64,000 bases of DNA from assembly GCA_028749475.1 (NCBI GenBank), contig JAQVWN010000001.1, positions 1-64,000 on the forward strand, written 5' to 3'. This DNA comes from Thomasclavelia sp. Lineage in GTDB: Bacteria > Bacillota_I > Bacilli_A > Erysipelotrichales > Coprobacillaceae. The first letter of the stretch is position 1, and each line of letters starts with the position of its first letter. The notes under the pieces are model-generated. The model worked only from the letters and a program-made list of their open reading frames with translations. It did not search any database and had not been told where the DNA came from. Shown here one piece after another: positions 17,577 through 27,328 of this stretch. Made by a program: the position numbers and the translations under genes.

Positions 17577-19619
17577 ATGAAAAATCGATTATTTGCTATA
17601 ATTCAAAGACTTGGAAGAAGTTTAATGCTTCCAATTGCCATATTACCAATAGCTGGTTTACTTCTTGGAATTGGTTCTATTTTTACCAACGAGACAACCA
17701 TCAATGCTTATCATTTACAAGCAATTTTAGGTGATGGAACTATTCTAAATAAATTACTTATTATCTTTGATAACATTGGTTCTGGAATCTTTGATAATTT
17801 ACCAATCATCTTTGCAGCAGGTATTGCTCTTGGTATGGCTCGAAAAGAAAAAGGCGTTGCGGTCTTTTCTTCAATAATCGCTTTTCTAGCATTTCACTAT
17901 ACAATTAATTCATTATTAATTATTAATAATGTGGTATCGACAACTGGTAAAATAATAGGTAATGTACCTAGTGGAGCTATCACAACTGAAGTGGGAATTC
18001 AAACTTTAGAAATGGGAGTCTTTGGAGGACTGATAGTAGGACTGGGAGTTGCGTATCTGCATAATCGTTTCTATAAAATCAAACTACCTACGGCCATTAG
18101 TTTCTTTGGGGGAACTAACTTTGTTCCTATTATTTCTACTTTAGTATTTATCGTTGTTGGAATAGTAGCTTATTTTATCTGGCCAGTTATTCAATCATTT
18201 ATCTATTCATTAGGAAATGTAGTTAATAATACAGGCTATCTAGGAACCTTTATCTTTGGTCTTATAAAAAGAGCTTTAGTTCCTTTTGGATTACATCATA
18301 TTTTCTATTTACCATTCTGGCAAACTGCGCTAGAAGGCACAATGGAAGTTGGAGGAAAACTAATTGAAGGTGCTCAAAACATCTTCTTTGCCCAATTAAA
18401 TGATCCTAATACTATTAAATATAGTGTGGACGCTACTAAATATTTTACTGGAGAATTTATCTTTATGATGTTTGGTCTTCCAGGAGCTGCTTTTGCAATG
18501 TATAAATGTGCTAAACCTGAAAGAAAAAAGATTGTTGCGGGTTTGATGATTTCAGCCAGTCTAACCAGTATTCTAACAGGTATTACAGAACCAATTGAGT
18601 TTGCGTTTTTACTTGCTTCACCTTTATTATTTGGTGTCCATTTAGTTCTTGCTGCTACGACTTATGTGGTCGCTCAGGTTTTAAATATCACCATTGGTTT
18701 AACGTTTTCAGCAGGCTTAATTGATTTTATATTCTTTGGGGTTTTGCAAGGAAATGCTAAAACTAACTGGATGTTAATAATTCCTTTAGGAATATTATAC
18801 TTTGGTTTATATTATTTTAGTTTTAAGTATTTAATCTTAAAGTTTAATCTTAAAACTCCAGGAAGAGAAGATGAAGAAATAGTTGAAACAAATACTCAAG
18901 AATCAAAAGCTGAATTAATTATTAAAGGTTTAGGTGGAATTGATAACTTTAAAGATGTTGAAAACTGTGTTACTAGACTGCGAGTAAATATCCAAGATCC
19001 TAATTTAATTAATGAACCATTACTTAAACAATCGGGAGCAGCTGGGACAATGCTTAGAGGTGATAACCTCCAAATAATCTATGGACCTACTGCTTCCAAT
19101 ATTAAAACTGAATTAGAAGACTATATTATTCAAAATCCCAAAAGGGATTTAAAGAAACTAAAGGTTGATTTAGATAAACATTTAATGTTATATAGTTTAA
19201 TGGATGGGATTGTATGTCCAATCGAAAAAGCTCAAGATGAAATGTTTTCGACAAAAACTATGGGCGATGGTTTTATGATTGAACCAGCAAGTAATAAAGT
19301 ATACGCTCCGTGTGATGGAGTTATCACTATGATATTCCCAACTAAACATGCGATTGGAATAAAGACAAAAGATGATGTTGAATTATTACTTCATTTTGGG
19401 ATAAATACAGTAGCTTTAAATGGCCAAGGTTTTGATGTCAAAATCGAAATGAATCAAGAAATTAAAAGGGGTCAATTATTATGGGAAGTAGATTTAGATT
19501 ATATTAAAAAAGAAGCGACTAGTGAAAACTTAATTGTTGTAGTAACTAATATGCCTAGTGCTAATTTTAAGATAAATTATGGAAATAAAAAAACAGGTGA
19601 TTTAGTGTTAGAAAGTTAG
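17577..19619 (+). CDS. PTS glucose-superfamily permease, EIICBA
   Basis: 680 aa. EIIC occupies about 1-420 (begins RLGRSLMLPIAILPIAGLLLGIG, contains TGITEPIEFAFLLASP). EIIB is about 435-520, with the phospho-Cys in DVENCVTRLRV near residue 464. EIIA is about 535-680 (DGIVCPIEKAQDEMFSTKTMGDG, phospho-His in LLLHFGINTV near residue 606). The C-B-A order and EIIC sequence place it in the glucose/maltose/N-acetylglucosamine branch; the exact sugar cannot be read. The ATG follows GAAAGGAAA. It sits 29 nt after the manO terminator and just before a BglG-type antiterminator, which probably senses this permease. Confidence 0.88.
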   Translation: MKNRLFAIIQRLGRSLMLPIAILPIAGLLLGIGSIFTNETTINAYHLQAILGDGTILNKLLIIFDNIGSGIFDNLPIIFAAGIALGMARKEKGVAVFSSIIAFLAFHYTINSLLIINNVVSTTGKIIGNVPSGAITTEVGIQTLEMGVFGGLIVGLGVAYLHNRFYKIKLPTAISFFGGTNFVPIISTLVFIVVGIVAYFIWPVIQSFIYSLGNVVNNTGYLGTFIFGLIKRALVPFGLHHIFYLPFWQTALEGTMEVGGKLIEGAQNIFFAQLNDPNTIKYSVDATKYFTGEFIFMMFGLPGAAFAMYKCAKPERKKIVAGLMISASLTSILTGITEPIEFAFLLASPLLFGVHLVLAATTYVVAQVLNITIGLTFSAGLIDFIFFGVLQGNAKTNWMLIIPLGILYFGLYYFSFKYLILKFNLKTPGREDEEIVETNTQESKAELIIKGLGGIDNFKDVENCVTRLRVNIQDPNLINEPLLKQSGAAGTMLRGDNLQIIYGPTASNIKTELEDYIIQNPKRDLKKLKVDLDKHLMLYSLMDGIVCPIEKAQDEMFSTKTMGDGFMIEPASNKVYAPCDGVITMIFPTKHAIGIKTKDDVELLLHFGINTVALNGQGFDVKIEMNQEIKRGQLLWEVDLDYIKKEATSENLIVVVTNMPSANFKINYGNKKTGDLVLES

Positions 19620-19631
19620 GAGGTGAAAGAG

Positions 19632-20462
19632 ATGTACATAATAGAAAAAGTGTTAAATAATAATAGTTTAATAGTATTAGATAATAATGAAGAAGTTATT
19701 ATTGTTGGTAAAGGAATTGGCTTTGGTAAAAAGCCCAAACAAAATTTTACTCCAACAACACCTATCAAAATATATACGATGGAGACTCAAAAGAAAGAAA
19801 CTAAAAAGTCTAAAGAAATTATTGAACACATTAATCCTATCTATATTGAAATAGCTAGTGAAATAATTAATGAAGCTAAAGATAAGTTTAAAAAGGTAGA
19901 TACAAGAATCTTACTCCCTTTAGCTGATCATATTGAGTTCGCTATTAAAAGAATGAATGATGAAATGTATGTCTCTAATCCTTTTACTACTGAAATATCA
20001 CTTTTATATCCTGAAGAATACCAAATAGGTTTAAAGGGCAAAGATATAATTAAAAATAAAGTAAATGTTGATATAAGTGATGATGAAGTCGGTTATATTA
20101 CTCTTCATATTCATTCAGCTATTACTAGTGAACATGTAACTGATTCTATTAAAACAATGGAAGTAATTCAAAATAGTATTAATGATTTAGAAAAATCATT
20201 AAAGATTACTATCAATATTAATTCTATTTCTTATCTAAAACTTATGAATCATATGAATGCTTTATTAATGAGAATTAGAACAAAAGAAAAACTTCAAATG
20301 GATATTAACGGTTTTACTAAAGATAAATTTCCTTTTGCGTATACAAAAGCAAACGATATTTGTGAAAAATTAAGTCATACTTTAGGAAAAGAAATACCAG
20401 AGTCAGAAGTAGGATATCTAGCATTACATTTAGAAAGAATTCTATCTTCCCAAATTAAATAA
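19632..20462 (+). CDS. BglG/LicT-family transcription antiterminator
   Basis: 276 aa RNA-binding regulator. The N-terminal CAT domain (about 1-55) has YIIEKVLNNNSLIV and VIVGKGIGFGKKPKQ, the usual RNA-contact signature. Two PTS-regulation domains follow, PRD1 (about 65-170, with LADHIEFAIKRM) and PRD2 (about 175-276, with GYLALHLERIL). Histidines in the PRDs are normally phosphorylated by EIIB and HPr to control dimerisation. A GTG at 19623 is also in frame, but AGGAGGTG at 19618-19625 points to the ATG at 19632. The target RNA is uncertain: no clear antiterminator lies before the upstream permease; the manX leader is a candidate. Confidence 0.87.
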   Translation: MYIIEKVLNNNSLIVLDNNEEVIIVGKGIGFGKKPKQNFTPTTPIKIYTMETQKKETKKSKEIIEHINPIYIEIASEIINEAKDKFKKVDTRILLPLADHIEFAIKRMNDEMYVSNPFTTEISLLYPEEYQIGLKGKDIIKNKVNVDISDDEVGYITLHIHSAITSEHVTDSIKTMEVIQNSINDLEKSLKITININSISYLKLMNHMNALLMRIRTKEKLQMDINGFTKDKFPFAYTKANDICEKLSHTLGKEIPESEVGYLALHLERILSSQIK

Positions 20463-20500
20463 AGTTTCTTTGTATCTTAAGATATAAAGAAACTTTTTTA
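20461..20500 (+). terminator. Terminator after the antiterminator gene
   Basis: AAAGTTTCTTT (20461-20471) pairs with AAAGAAACTTT (20486-20496), followed by T's. Confidence 0.85.
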
Positions 20501-20525
20501 TTTATAGTTAATGTATTTAAACTAA

Positions 20526-21989
<1,464 letters not shown>

Positions 21990-21998
21990 GGAGTTTTT

Positions 21999-22340
21999 AT
22001 GAATAAAGATACACTAATTCAAACAATTAAAGATTTAATGAATGAAGAACTTTGTTGTAAAGATTTAAAAGAATCTTGTAAAAGTTATCTTGAAAGTTTA
22101 AATACTCCTAGTCAAAAAGATGAAGCTAGTAAACTTATTAAAGAATTAAAAGAAGATATTATGGAAATAGATCCCTTAATAACCTTCTTAAGTTCTTCAA
22201 AAGCTAAAGAAATAATTGGTGATGAAGTAGAAGGATTACTTGCTCATGCTAAAGATATTAAAGTAACTGGTGGAAAGTATTGTGACTGTCCAGCTTGTAG
22301 TAAAGCTTTAATAATTTTAGAGAATCAAAATTTATTATAA
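21999..22340 (+). CDS. Small helical protein with C-terminal CDCPAC motif
   Basis: 113 aa, no signal peptide. Mostly helical, with paired cysteines near the start (EELCCKDLKESCKSYL) and a strongly conserved-looking end KYCDCPACSKALIILE. The overall pattern belongs to a small family common in Bacillota that databases often label, without evidence, as Hsp90 or heat-shock protein. No HSP90 domain is visible here. The clustered Cys suggest metal or redox function. It starts 9 nt after the GH1 gene behind AAGGAG, so the two are cotranscribed. Confidence 0.72.
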   Translation: MNKDTLIQTIKDLMNEELCCKDLKESCKSYLESLNTPSQKDEASKLIKELKEDIMEIDPLITFLSSSKAKEIIGDEVEGLLAHAKDIKVTGGKYCDCPACSKALIILENQNLL

Positions 22341-22344
22341 TAAT

Positions 22345-22375
22345 AATTAGAAGTAGCCTCGCTACTTCTAATTTT
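22345..22375 (+). terminator. Hairpin terminator
   Basis: AATTAGAAGTAGC (22345-22357) pairs with GCTACTTCTAATT (22361-22373) over a 3-nt loop. The T tail is short, so termination may be partial and allow the flavodoxin gene to be transcribed. Confidence 0.65.
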
Positions 22376-22390
22376 ATAAAGGAGATACTT

Positions 22391-22780
22391 ATGCAAATAT
22401 ATTATTTTTCTAGAACTGGAAGAAGTGAAATGGTCGCTAAGGAGTTAGCTCAAAAACATAATGTAACAGCTAAAAAAATAGATGATCATATCGATTGGTC
22501 AGGTAAAGCTGGATACATTAAAGCTGGAGGAAAAGCTCTTTCTAATAAAAGCGTTCCAATTGATTATCCTAGTTTAGATGATGACAAAGATATTTATGTG
22601 GTCTTCCCTTTATGGGCTGGATCAACTCCCCCAGCTATCAATACTTTTATAAAAGAAATTGGTGCCGGGAAAATTGTTGCTATCGTTACTTCTAAGGGAA
22701 GCACTTTAAAAAATAAATATGGTTTTAAAGAAGTAATTGACTTAATTGGAGAAGATGCTCCTTTACCAGAAGAATTGTAA
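22391..22780 (+). CDS. Flavodoxin-like protein
   Basis: 129 aa. IYYFSRTGRSEMVAKELA is the FMN phosphate-binding loop (S/T-x-T-G-x-T/S) of flavodoxins, and VVFPLWAGSTPPAINTFI the second, isoalloxazine-contact region. It is shorter than classical flavodoxins (140-170 aa), but both binding loops and the final strand (IVAIVTSKGS) are there. AAAGGAGA precedes the ATG. It is a soluble one-electron carrier or quinone-type reductase subunit; the partner is unknown. Confidence 0.78.
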   Translation: MQIYYFSRTGRSEMVAKELAQKHNVTAKKIDDHIDWSGKAGYIKAGGKALSNKSVPIDYPSLDDDKDIYVVFPLWAGSTPPAINTFIKEIGAGKIVAIVTSKGSTLKNKYGFKEVIDLIGEDAPLPEEL

Positions 22781-22808
22781 TCAATATTTTATATTGATTA
22801 CTTTTTTA
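22777..22808 (+). terminator. Intrinsic terminator after the flavodoxin gene
   Basis: GTAATCAATAT (22777-22787) pairs with ATATTGATTAC (22791-22801), followed by T6. Confidence 0.85.
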
Positions 22809-22842
22809 TTTAAACTGTTTCCTTTAGATATAAAAAAAGTCA

Positions 22843-22851
22843 TGGTATAAT
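22843..22851 (+). promoter_or_regulatory. Extended -10 promoter of scrR
   Basis: TGGTATAAT combines TGn with a perfect TATAAT (22846-22851), 18 nt before the scrR start codon. Confidence 0.6.
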
Positions 22852-22869
22852 TACTTTCGAGGACAAAAT

Positions 22870-23865
22870 ATGGCAACAGAAAAAATAACTATCAAAGATA
22901 TCGCCAAAATGGCAGGAGTCAGTAAAAGTACTGTTTCTAGATATTTTAATGATGGATATGTAAAAGAAGACACAAAAGAAAAAATCAAAAAAATAATTGA
23001 TGAATATAATTATCAACCTAATGCCTTTGCCCAAAGTTTAAAGGCTAAAAGGAGTAATTTAATTGGAGTTATTGCTCCAACATTAATATCAACTACTTCT
23101 TCAAGAATGTTGATGTCGATTGATAAGTATTTAAAAGATAAAGGGTATCGTACTATTTTTATAAATACTGATCATGACGAAAAAGAAGAACTTCGTTCAA
23201 TGGAAAATCTTTGGCGGATGAAAGTTGATGGGATCATTTTACTAGCAACTAAAATTACCATGACTCATCAAACTCTTGTTGATAAAATGGATATTCCATT
23301 TCTTTTTGTTGCCCAAGAAGAAAAACTAGAACATTCAATAATCAATGATGACTATAATGCTGGTAAAGATATTGGTCGTTTAGTAGGTAGTAAAGGTCAT
23401 AAAGATATTATGTATCTTGGCGTAAGTCGTCAAGACTATGCCGTAGGAGTCTTACGTAAAAAAGGAATTGTTGATGGCTTAAAAGAAACAGGAGTTAAAA
23501 AGATAACTAGTTTAGAAACTGATTTCTCGACTGAGACTACAAGAGAAGTTGCTAAAGATATGATTAAAAGATATAAATTTGATATGGTTATTTGTGCGAC
23601 TGATACTATTGCTTTAGCTACTTATAAAGAATTAATAGATGCTGGGTATAAAATACCAGAAGAAGTATCTTTATGTGGATTTGGGGGATACGATGTATCG
23701 CAGTTAATTGATCCTAGTTTATGTACTATTCGTTTTGAAAACGAAAAGGCAGGGGAAGTAGCTGGTGAAACTATTATTAAACTGATAAATGAAGAAGAAG
23801 TTCCTCTTCTTCAGGTTATTGGATATAAATTAATAAACGGAGAAAGTATAAAAGAAATCAGCTGA
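22870..23865 (+). CDS. scrR: LacI-family repressor of the sucrose operon
   Basis: 331 aa. The N-terminal LacI helix-turn-helix (ITIKDIAKMAGVSKSTVSRY) and hinge region (YQPNAFAQSLKAKRSNLIGVI) are intact. The periplasmic-binding-protein-like effector domain follows (about 60-331, with VICATDTIALATYKELIDAGY and VSLCGFGGYDVSQLI). It lies directly upstream of scrA and scrB, whose promoter carries two LacI-type sites, so it is assigned as their repressor. The ribosome site GAGGA is modest. The name scrR is from context. Confidence 0.85.
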   Translation: MATEKITIKDIAKMAGVSKSTVSRYFNDGYVKEDTKEKIKKIIDEYNYQPNAFAQSLKAKRSNLIGVIAPTLISTTSSRMLMSIDKYLKDKGYRTIFINTDHDEKEELRSMENLWRMKVDGIILLATKITMTHQTLVDKMDIPFLFVAQEEKLEHSIINDDYNAGKDIGRLVGSKGHKDIMYLGVSRQDYAVGVLRKKGIVDGLKETGVKKITSLETDFSTETTREVAKDMIKRYKFDMVICATDTIALATYKELIDAGYKIPEEVSLCGFGGYDVSQLIDPSLCTIRFENEKAGEVAGETIIKLINEEEVPLLQVIGYKLINGESIKEIS

Positions 23866-23876
23866 TTTCTTTTATT
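23851..23876 (+). terminator. Terminator overlapping the scrR stop codon
   Basis: A perfect 22-bp palindrome (23851-23872, centre CAGCTG) contains the TGA stop and is followed by ATTTT. Confidence 0.75.
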
Positions 23877-23884
23877 TTACATTT

Positions 23885-23902
23885 TATGGAACCGATTTCA
23901 TA
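23885..23902 (+). promoter_or_regulatory. LacI-type operator O1 of scrAB
   Basis: TATGGAACCGATTTCATA is a near-palindrome with the central CG typical of LacI-family operators. It lies just upstream of the -35 box. Confidence 0.7.
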
Positions 23903-23909
23903 AAAAGTG

Positions 23910-23938
23910 TTGACATTAATATAAATCAATGATAAATT
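23910..23938 (+). promoter_or_regulatory. Promoter of scrAB
   Basis: Perfect TTGACA (23910-23915), 17-bp spacer and a weak -10 TAAATT (23933-23938). Confidence 0.6.
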
Positions 23939-23951
23939 TAAGTTGTAAAGA

Positions 23952-23963
23952 GGGAACGGTCCC
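23952..23963 (+). promoter_or_regulatory. Second operator-like site O2 of scrAB
   Basis: GGGAACGGTCCC has a central CG and 10 of 12 symmetric bases. It lies downstream of the -10, where bound repressor would block elongation or initiation. Confidence 0.5.
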
Positions 23964-23984
23964 ACAAAAATAAGGAGGGTAATT

Positions 23985-25892
23985 ATGGACCACAAAAAAA
24001 TAGCCAACGAAGTAATAGAAAATGTTGGCGGTAAAGAAAATATTATTGGATGTATGCACTGTGCAACTCGTCTAAGATTAACTTTAAAAGATGAAAGTCT
24101 AATTGATGATGATAAGGTTGCTTCAGTCGAAGGAGTCAAGGGAACTTTTAAAGCGAAAGGTCAATACCAAATAATCTTTGGTGCTGGACTTGTTAACATG
24201 ATTTGTGATCAATGCTTAGACATTCTAGGTATGGCTGCTGATCAAAAACCAGAAGAAAGTAATCCTAAAAAAGAAGGAAACGTTATTCAAAGAGCAGTAA
24301 AAACATTATCTGATATCTTTGTCCCAATTATTCCTGCTATCGTAGCCGGTGGGTTACTTATGGGTATTAATAATATTCTAACTGCAACAGGACTTGTTTC
24401 TGCTCATAAGAGTATTATTGATCTTTATCCTCAATTTAAAGATCTTGCAACAGTTATCAATATATTTGCGAATGCACCATTTACATTCCTACCAGTATTG
24501 ATAGGATTTAGTGCTACTAAGAAGTTTGGTGGTAATCCATTTCTAGGAGCCGCTATGGGGATGATCATGGTTCATCCTGATTTATTAAATGCTTATAGTT
24601 ATGGTACTGGAGTTGAAATACCAACTTGGAAACTATTTGGTTTAACAGTTGAAGCTGTTGGATACCAAGGAACAGTATTACCAGTACTAGGAGTATCTTG
24701 GATTCTTGCCAATATTGAAAAGAGATTACATAAAGTAACTCCTACATGGTTAGATAACTTATCTACTCCATTAGTTTCAATTATCGTTACTGGATTACTT
24801 ACATTTATTGTAGTAGGACCAGTTTTAAGAGAAGCAGGTACACTTCTAGCTGATGGTATTAGCTGGATGTATAATTCTTTAGGATTTGTCGGTGGAGGAA
24901 TCTTTGGTTTATTCTATGCACCTATCGTTATTACCGGTATGCATCATAGTTTCATTGCTATTGAAACTCAACTTATTGCTGCTAGAAAAACAACAGGAGG
25001 GTCATTCATTTTCCCAACTGCTTCAATGAGTAATGTTGCTCAAGGTTCAGCAACTCTTGCAGTATTATTCTTAACAAAAGATCAAAAACTTAAATCATTA
25101 TGTTCAGCATCAGGTGTTTCAGCTTTGCTTGGTATTACTGAACCAGCCATGTTTGGGGTAACTTTAAAACTTAAATATCCATTCTATGCAGCTTGTATTG
25201 GTTCATGTGTCGGTAGTGCATACCTAGCAGGAACTAAATGTTTAGCTCAAGCATTAGGATCAGCTGGTATTCCAGGTTTCCTTTCTATGCCTGCAAAATC
25301 ATGGATGAACTTTGGAATAGGAATGATTTTAAGTATCGCAGTAGCGTTTGTTATGACAGTTATCTTATTTAAAAGAGGTCAAATGAAAAATAATAAAGAA
25401 GTAGTTGAAGAAGGCGGAAAGGTATTAGAAGTTGCTTCTAATACAGTATTACTTCCTATTCAAGGTGAAGTTAAATCAGTATCTAATTGTTCAGATTCAA
25501 CATTTAAAGAAAAACTTATGGGTGATGGAGTAGTTATTAATCCAACTGATGGTCATATCTATGCTCCATTTAATGGAACAGTATCAATGGTATTCCCGAC
25601 TAAACATGCGATTGGACTTAAAAGTAATGATGGAATAGAAGTATTAATTCATTGTGGAATTGATACAGTTAATTTAGAAGGTAAATGCTTTACAAGTCAT
25701 GTAGCTCAAGGTGATAGTGTTAGTGTTGGAGAACTTTTAATGGATGTTGATTTAGAAGGAATTAAAAAGGCTGGTTATTCTACTGAAACTCCTGTTATAA
25801 TTACTAATGGTAAGACAATTAAAAAAATGAATGAAGGAAGTTTAACTATTGGTGATACTATAATGGAGATAGAAGAAGATGGAAAAGCTTAA
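23985..25892 (+). CDS. scrA: Sucrose-type PTS permease EIIBCA
   Basis: 635 aa. EIIB is first (about 1-85; phospho-Cys26 in IGCMHCATRLRLTLK). EIIC follows (about 105-460; FVPIIPAIVAGGLLMGINN, ITGMHHSFIAIETQL, LLGITEPAMFGVTLKL), then EIIA (about 480-635; GDGVVINPTDGHIYAPFNGTV and LIHCGIDTVNLEGK with the phospho-His). The B-C-A order and EIIC sequence are those of sucrose/trehalose/beta-glucoside permeases. Its overlap with scrB and the nearby LacI repressor make sucrose the best call. AAGGAGGG precedes the ATG. It imports the sugar as sucrose-6-phosphate. Confidence 0.9.
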   Translation: MDHKKIANEVIENVGGKENIIGCMHCATRLRLTLKDESLIDDDKVASVEGVKGTFKAKGQYQIIFGAGLVNMICDQCLDILGMAADQKPEESNPKKEGNVIQRAVKTLSDIFVPIIPAIVAGGLLMGINNILTATGLVSAHKSIIDLYPQFKDLATVINIFANAPFTFLPVLIGFSATKKFGGNPFLGAAMGMIMVHPDLLNAYSYGTGVEIPTWKLFGLTVEAVGYQGTVLPVLGVSWILANIEKRLHKVTPTWLDNLSTPLVSIIVTGLLTFIVVGPVLREAGTLLADGISWMYNSLGFVGGGIFGLFYAPIVITGMHHSFIAIETQLIAARKTTGGSFIFPTASMSNVAQGSATLAVLFLTKDQKLKSLCSASGVSALLGITEPAMFGVTLKLKYPFYAACIGSCVGSAYLAGTKCLAQALGSAGIPGFLSMPAKSWMNFGIGMILSIAVAFVMTVILFKRGQMKNNKEVVEEGGKVLEVASNTVLLPIQGEVKSVSNCSDSTFKEKLMGDGVVINPTDGHIYAPFNGTVSMVFPTKHAIGLKSNDGIEVLIHCGIDTVNLEGKCFTSHVAQGDSVSVGELLMDVDLEGIKKAGYSTETPVIITNGKTIKKMNEGSLTIGDTIMEIEEDGKA

Positions 25893-27255
25893 AAAAGAAA
25901 TCGAAGAAGCATTAAAAAATATACCACAAGATGATAATCGTTTAGATTATCATCTTATGCCCCCAATCGGGTGGTTAAATGACCCTAATGGTCTATGTGA
26001 ATATAAAGGAACATATCATATATATTATCAATATTCACCAACAGATCCTAAAGGGGCTGACAAAATGTGGGGACAATATACAACGAAAGACTTTATTCAT
26101 TATCAAAGTCAACCAATCTTTGTTTATCCCGATAATGAATATGATAAAGATGGAGTGTATTCCGGAAGTGCTGTTGTCTTAGAAGATAAAATAAAGTATT
26201 TCTATACAGGTAATGTTAAACATCTTGGTAACTATGATTACATCTATGAAGGAAGAGGACATAATGTCTTAACTCTAGAATCTAAAGATGGAATTACTGT
26301 TGATAAAAAGGAATGTATCTTAGTTAACGATGATTATCCAAGTGACTTATCTTGTCATGTTAGAGACCCTAAAATAATTAAAATCGGGGATACTAACTAT
26401 TTAGTATTAGGAGCTCGAACTAAAGATGATATCGGTTGCGTTCTTATTTTTAAATCAAAAGATCTAACAAACTTTAAATATGAAACTCGCATAAATTCTA
26501 AAACGCCATTTGGATTTATGTGGGAATGCCCTGATTTATTTAGAATTAATAATCAATATGTTTTAATGACTTGTCCACAAGGTGTTAAAAAAGATAAACC
26601 ATATCAATATGAAAATGTCTATCAAAATGGATACTTCCTAGTAAATGATGATTTCTTAAATAATCCAGTAGTCGATAATTTTATTGAACTTGATTGTGGT
26701 TTTGACTTCTATGCTCCTCAAACATTCTTAGATGAAAAAGGAAGAAGAATATTAATTGGATGGTTTGGTCTTCCTGATATTCCATATACTAATCCAACAG
26801 TAAGTAAAGGTTGGCAACACTGTTTAACTCTTCCTAGAGAGTTAGGCTTTAGTAATGGTCACTTAACTCAAAAAGTGATAGATGAAATAAAAGATTTAAG
26901 AAAAGAAACAATTGATTTTAATAAACCTTTAAAAAATAATATCTTTGAAATGCATTTCAAATTCAATAGTGAATTTGAAATAGATTTAAGAAAAGATTGT
27001 AAACTTGTTTACCAAAATAAATTACTTACATTATCATTTAAAGATAGTGGTTATGGTCGAGATAGTCGCCATATCCAAATTGATAGCATTGATTCAATTA
27101 GTATCTATAGTGATACTTCAACCCTAGAAATATTTATTAATGATGGTTTTAAAAGTATGAGTACACGAATTTATGATCAAGATACTTCTTTTAAAGTCAA
27201 AGCTAATGACTTTAAAGTCGAAGGATATTATTTAGATAAATTTATAATAGACTAA
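25879..27255 (+). CDS. scrB: Sucrose-6-phosphate hydrolase, GH32
   Basis: 458 aa cytosolic beta-fructofuranosidase. Catalytic motifs in order: HLMPPIGWLNDPNGL (nucleophile Asp), VRDPKI (transition-state Asp) and MWECPDLF (acid/base Glu). The five-blade propeller is followed by a short C-terminal beta-sandwich. The length is normal. It starts 14 nt inside the end of scrA behind GGAGAT, giving coupled translation. It splits sucrose-6-P into glucose-6-P and fructose. Confidence 0.93.
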   Translation: MEKLKKEIEEALKNIPQDDNRLDYHLMPPIGWLNDPNGLCEYKGTYHIYYQYSPTDPKGADKMWGQYTTKDFIHYQSQPIFVYPDNEYDKDGVYSGSAVVLEDKIKYFYTGNVKHLGNYDYIYEGRGHNVLTLESKDGITVDKKECILVNDDYPSDLSCHVRDPKIIKIGDTNYLVLGARTKDDIGCVLIFKSKDLTNFKYETRINSKTPFGFMWECPDLFRINNQYVLMTCPQGVKKDKPYQYENVYQNGYFLVNDDFLNNPVVDNFIELDCGFDFYAPQTFLDEKGRRILIGWFGLPDIPYTNPTVSKGWQHCLTLPRELGFSNGHLTQKVIDEIKDLRKETIDFNKPLKNNIFEMHFKFNSEFEIDLRKDCKLVYQNKLLTLSFKDSGYGRDSRHIQIDSIDSISIYSDTSTLEIFINDGFKSMSTRIYDQDTSFKVKANDFKVEGYYLDKFIID

Positions 27256-27283
27256 AAACAAGCACTTAGGTGCTTGTTTTATT
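27255..27283 (+). terminator. Terminator of the sucrose operon
   Basis: AAAACAAGCAC (27255-27265) pairs with GTGCTTGTTTT (27270-27280). Confidence 0.85.
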
Positions 27284-27291
27284 TAGCGGTG

Positions 27292-27311
27292 TTATTGACA
27301 TATGTCAATAA
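27292..27311 (+). promoter_or_regulatory. 20-bp perfect palindrome over the -35, candidate operator
   Basis: TTATTGACATATGTCAATAA is fully symmetric and contains the whole -35 box. A dimeric regulator bound here would block RNA polymerase. The DUF134 helix-turn-helix domain of the gene itself is the obvious candidate. Binding is inferred. Confidence 0.55.
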
Positions 27312-27322
27312 TGAAGTATAAT
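27295..27322 (+). promoter_or_regulatory. Consensus promoter giving a leaderless mRNA
   Basis: Perfect -35 TTGACA (27295-27300), 16-bp spacer and perfect -10 TATAAT (27317-27322). The start codon of the DUF134-NifX gene is at 27329, six nucleotides after the -10, so transcription should begin at or next to the ATG. Confidence 0.75.
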
Positions 27323-27328
27323 TATTTC

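Noticed and set aside
21999-22340. Hsp90-type chaperone
   Set aside because: Similar small proteins carry that label in databases, but at 113 aa with a CDCPAC tail there is no GHKL ATPase or other HSP90 feature.
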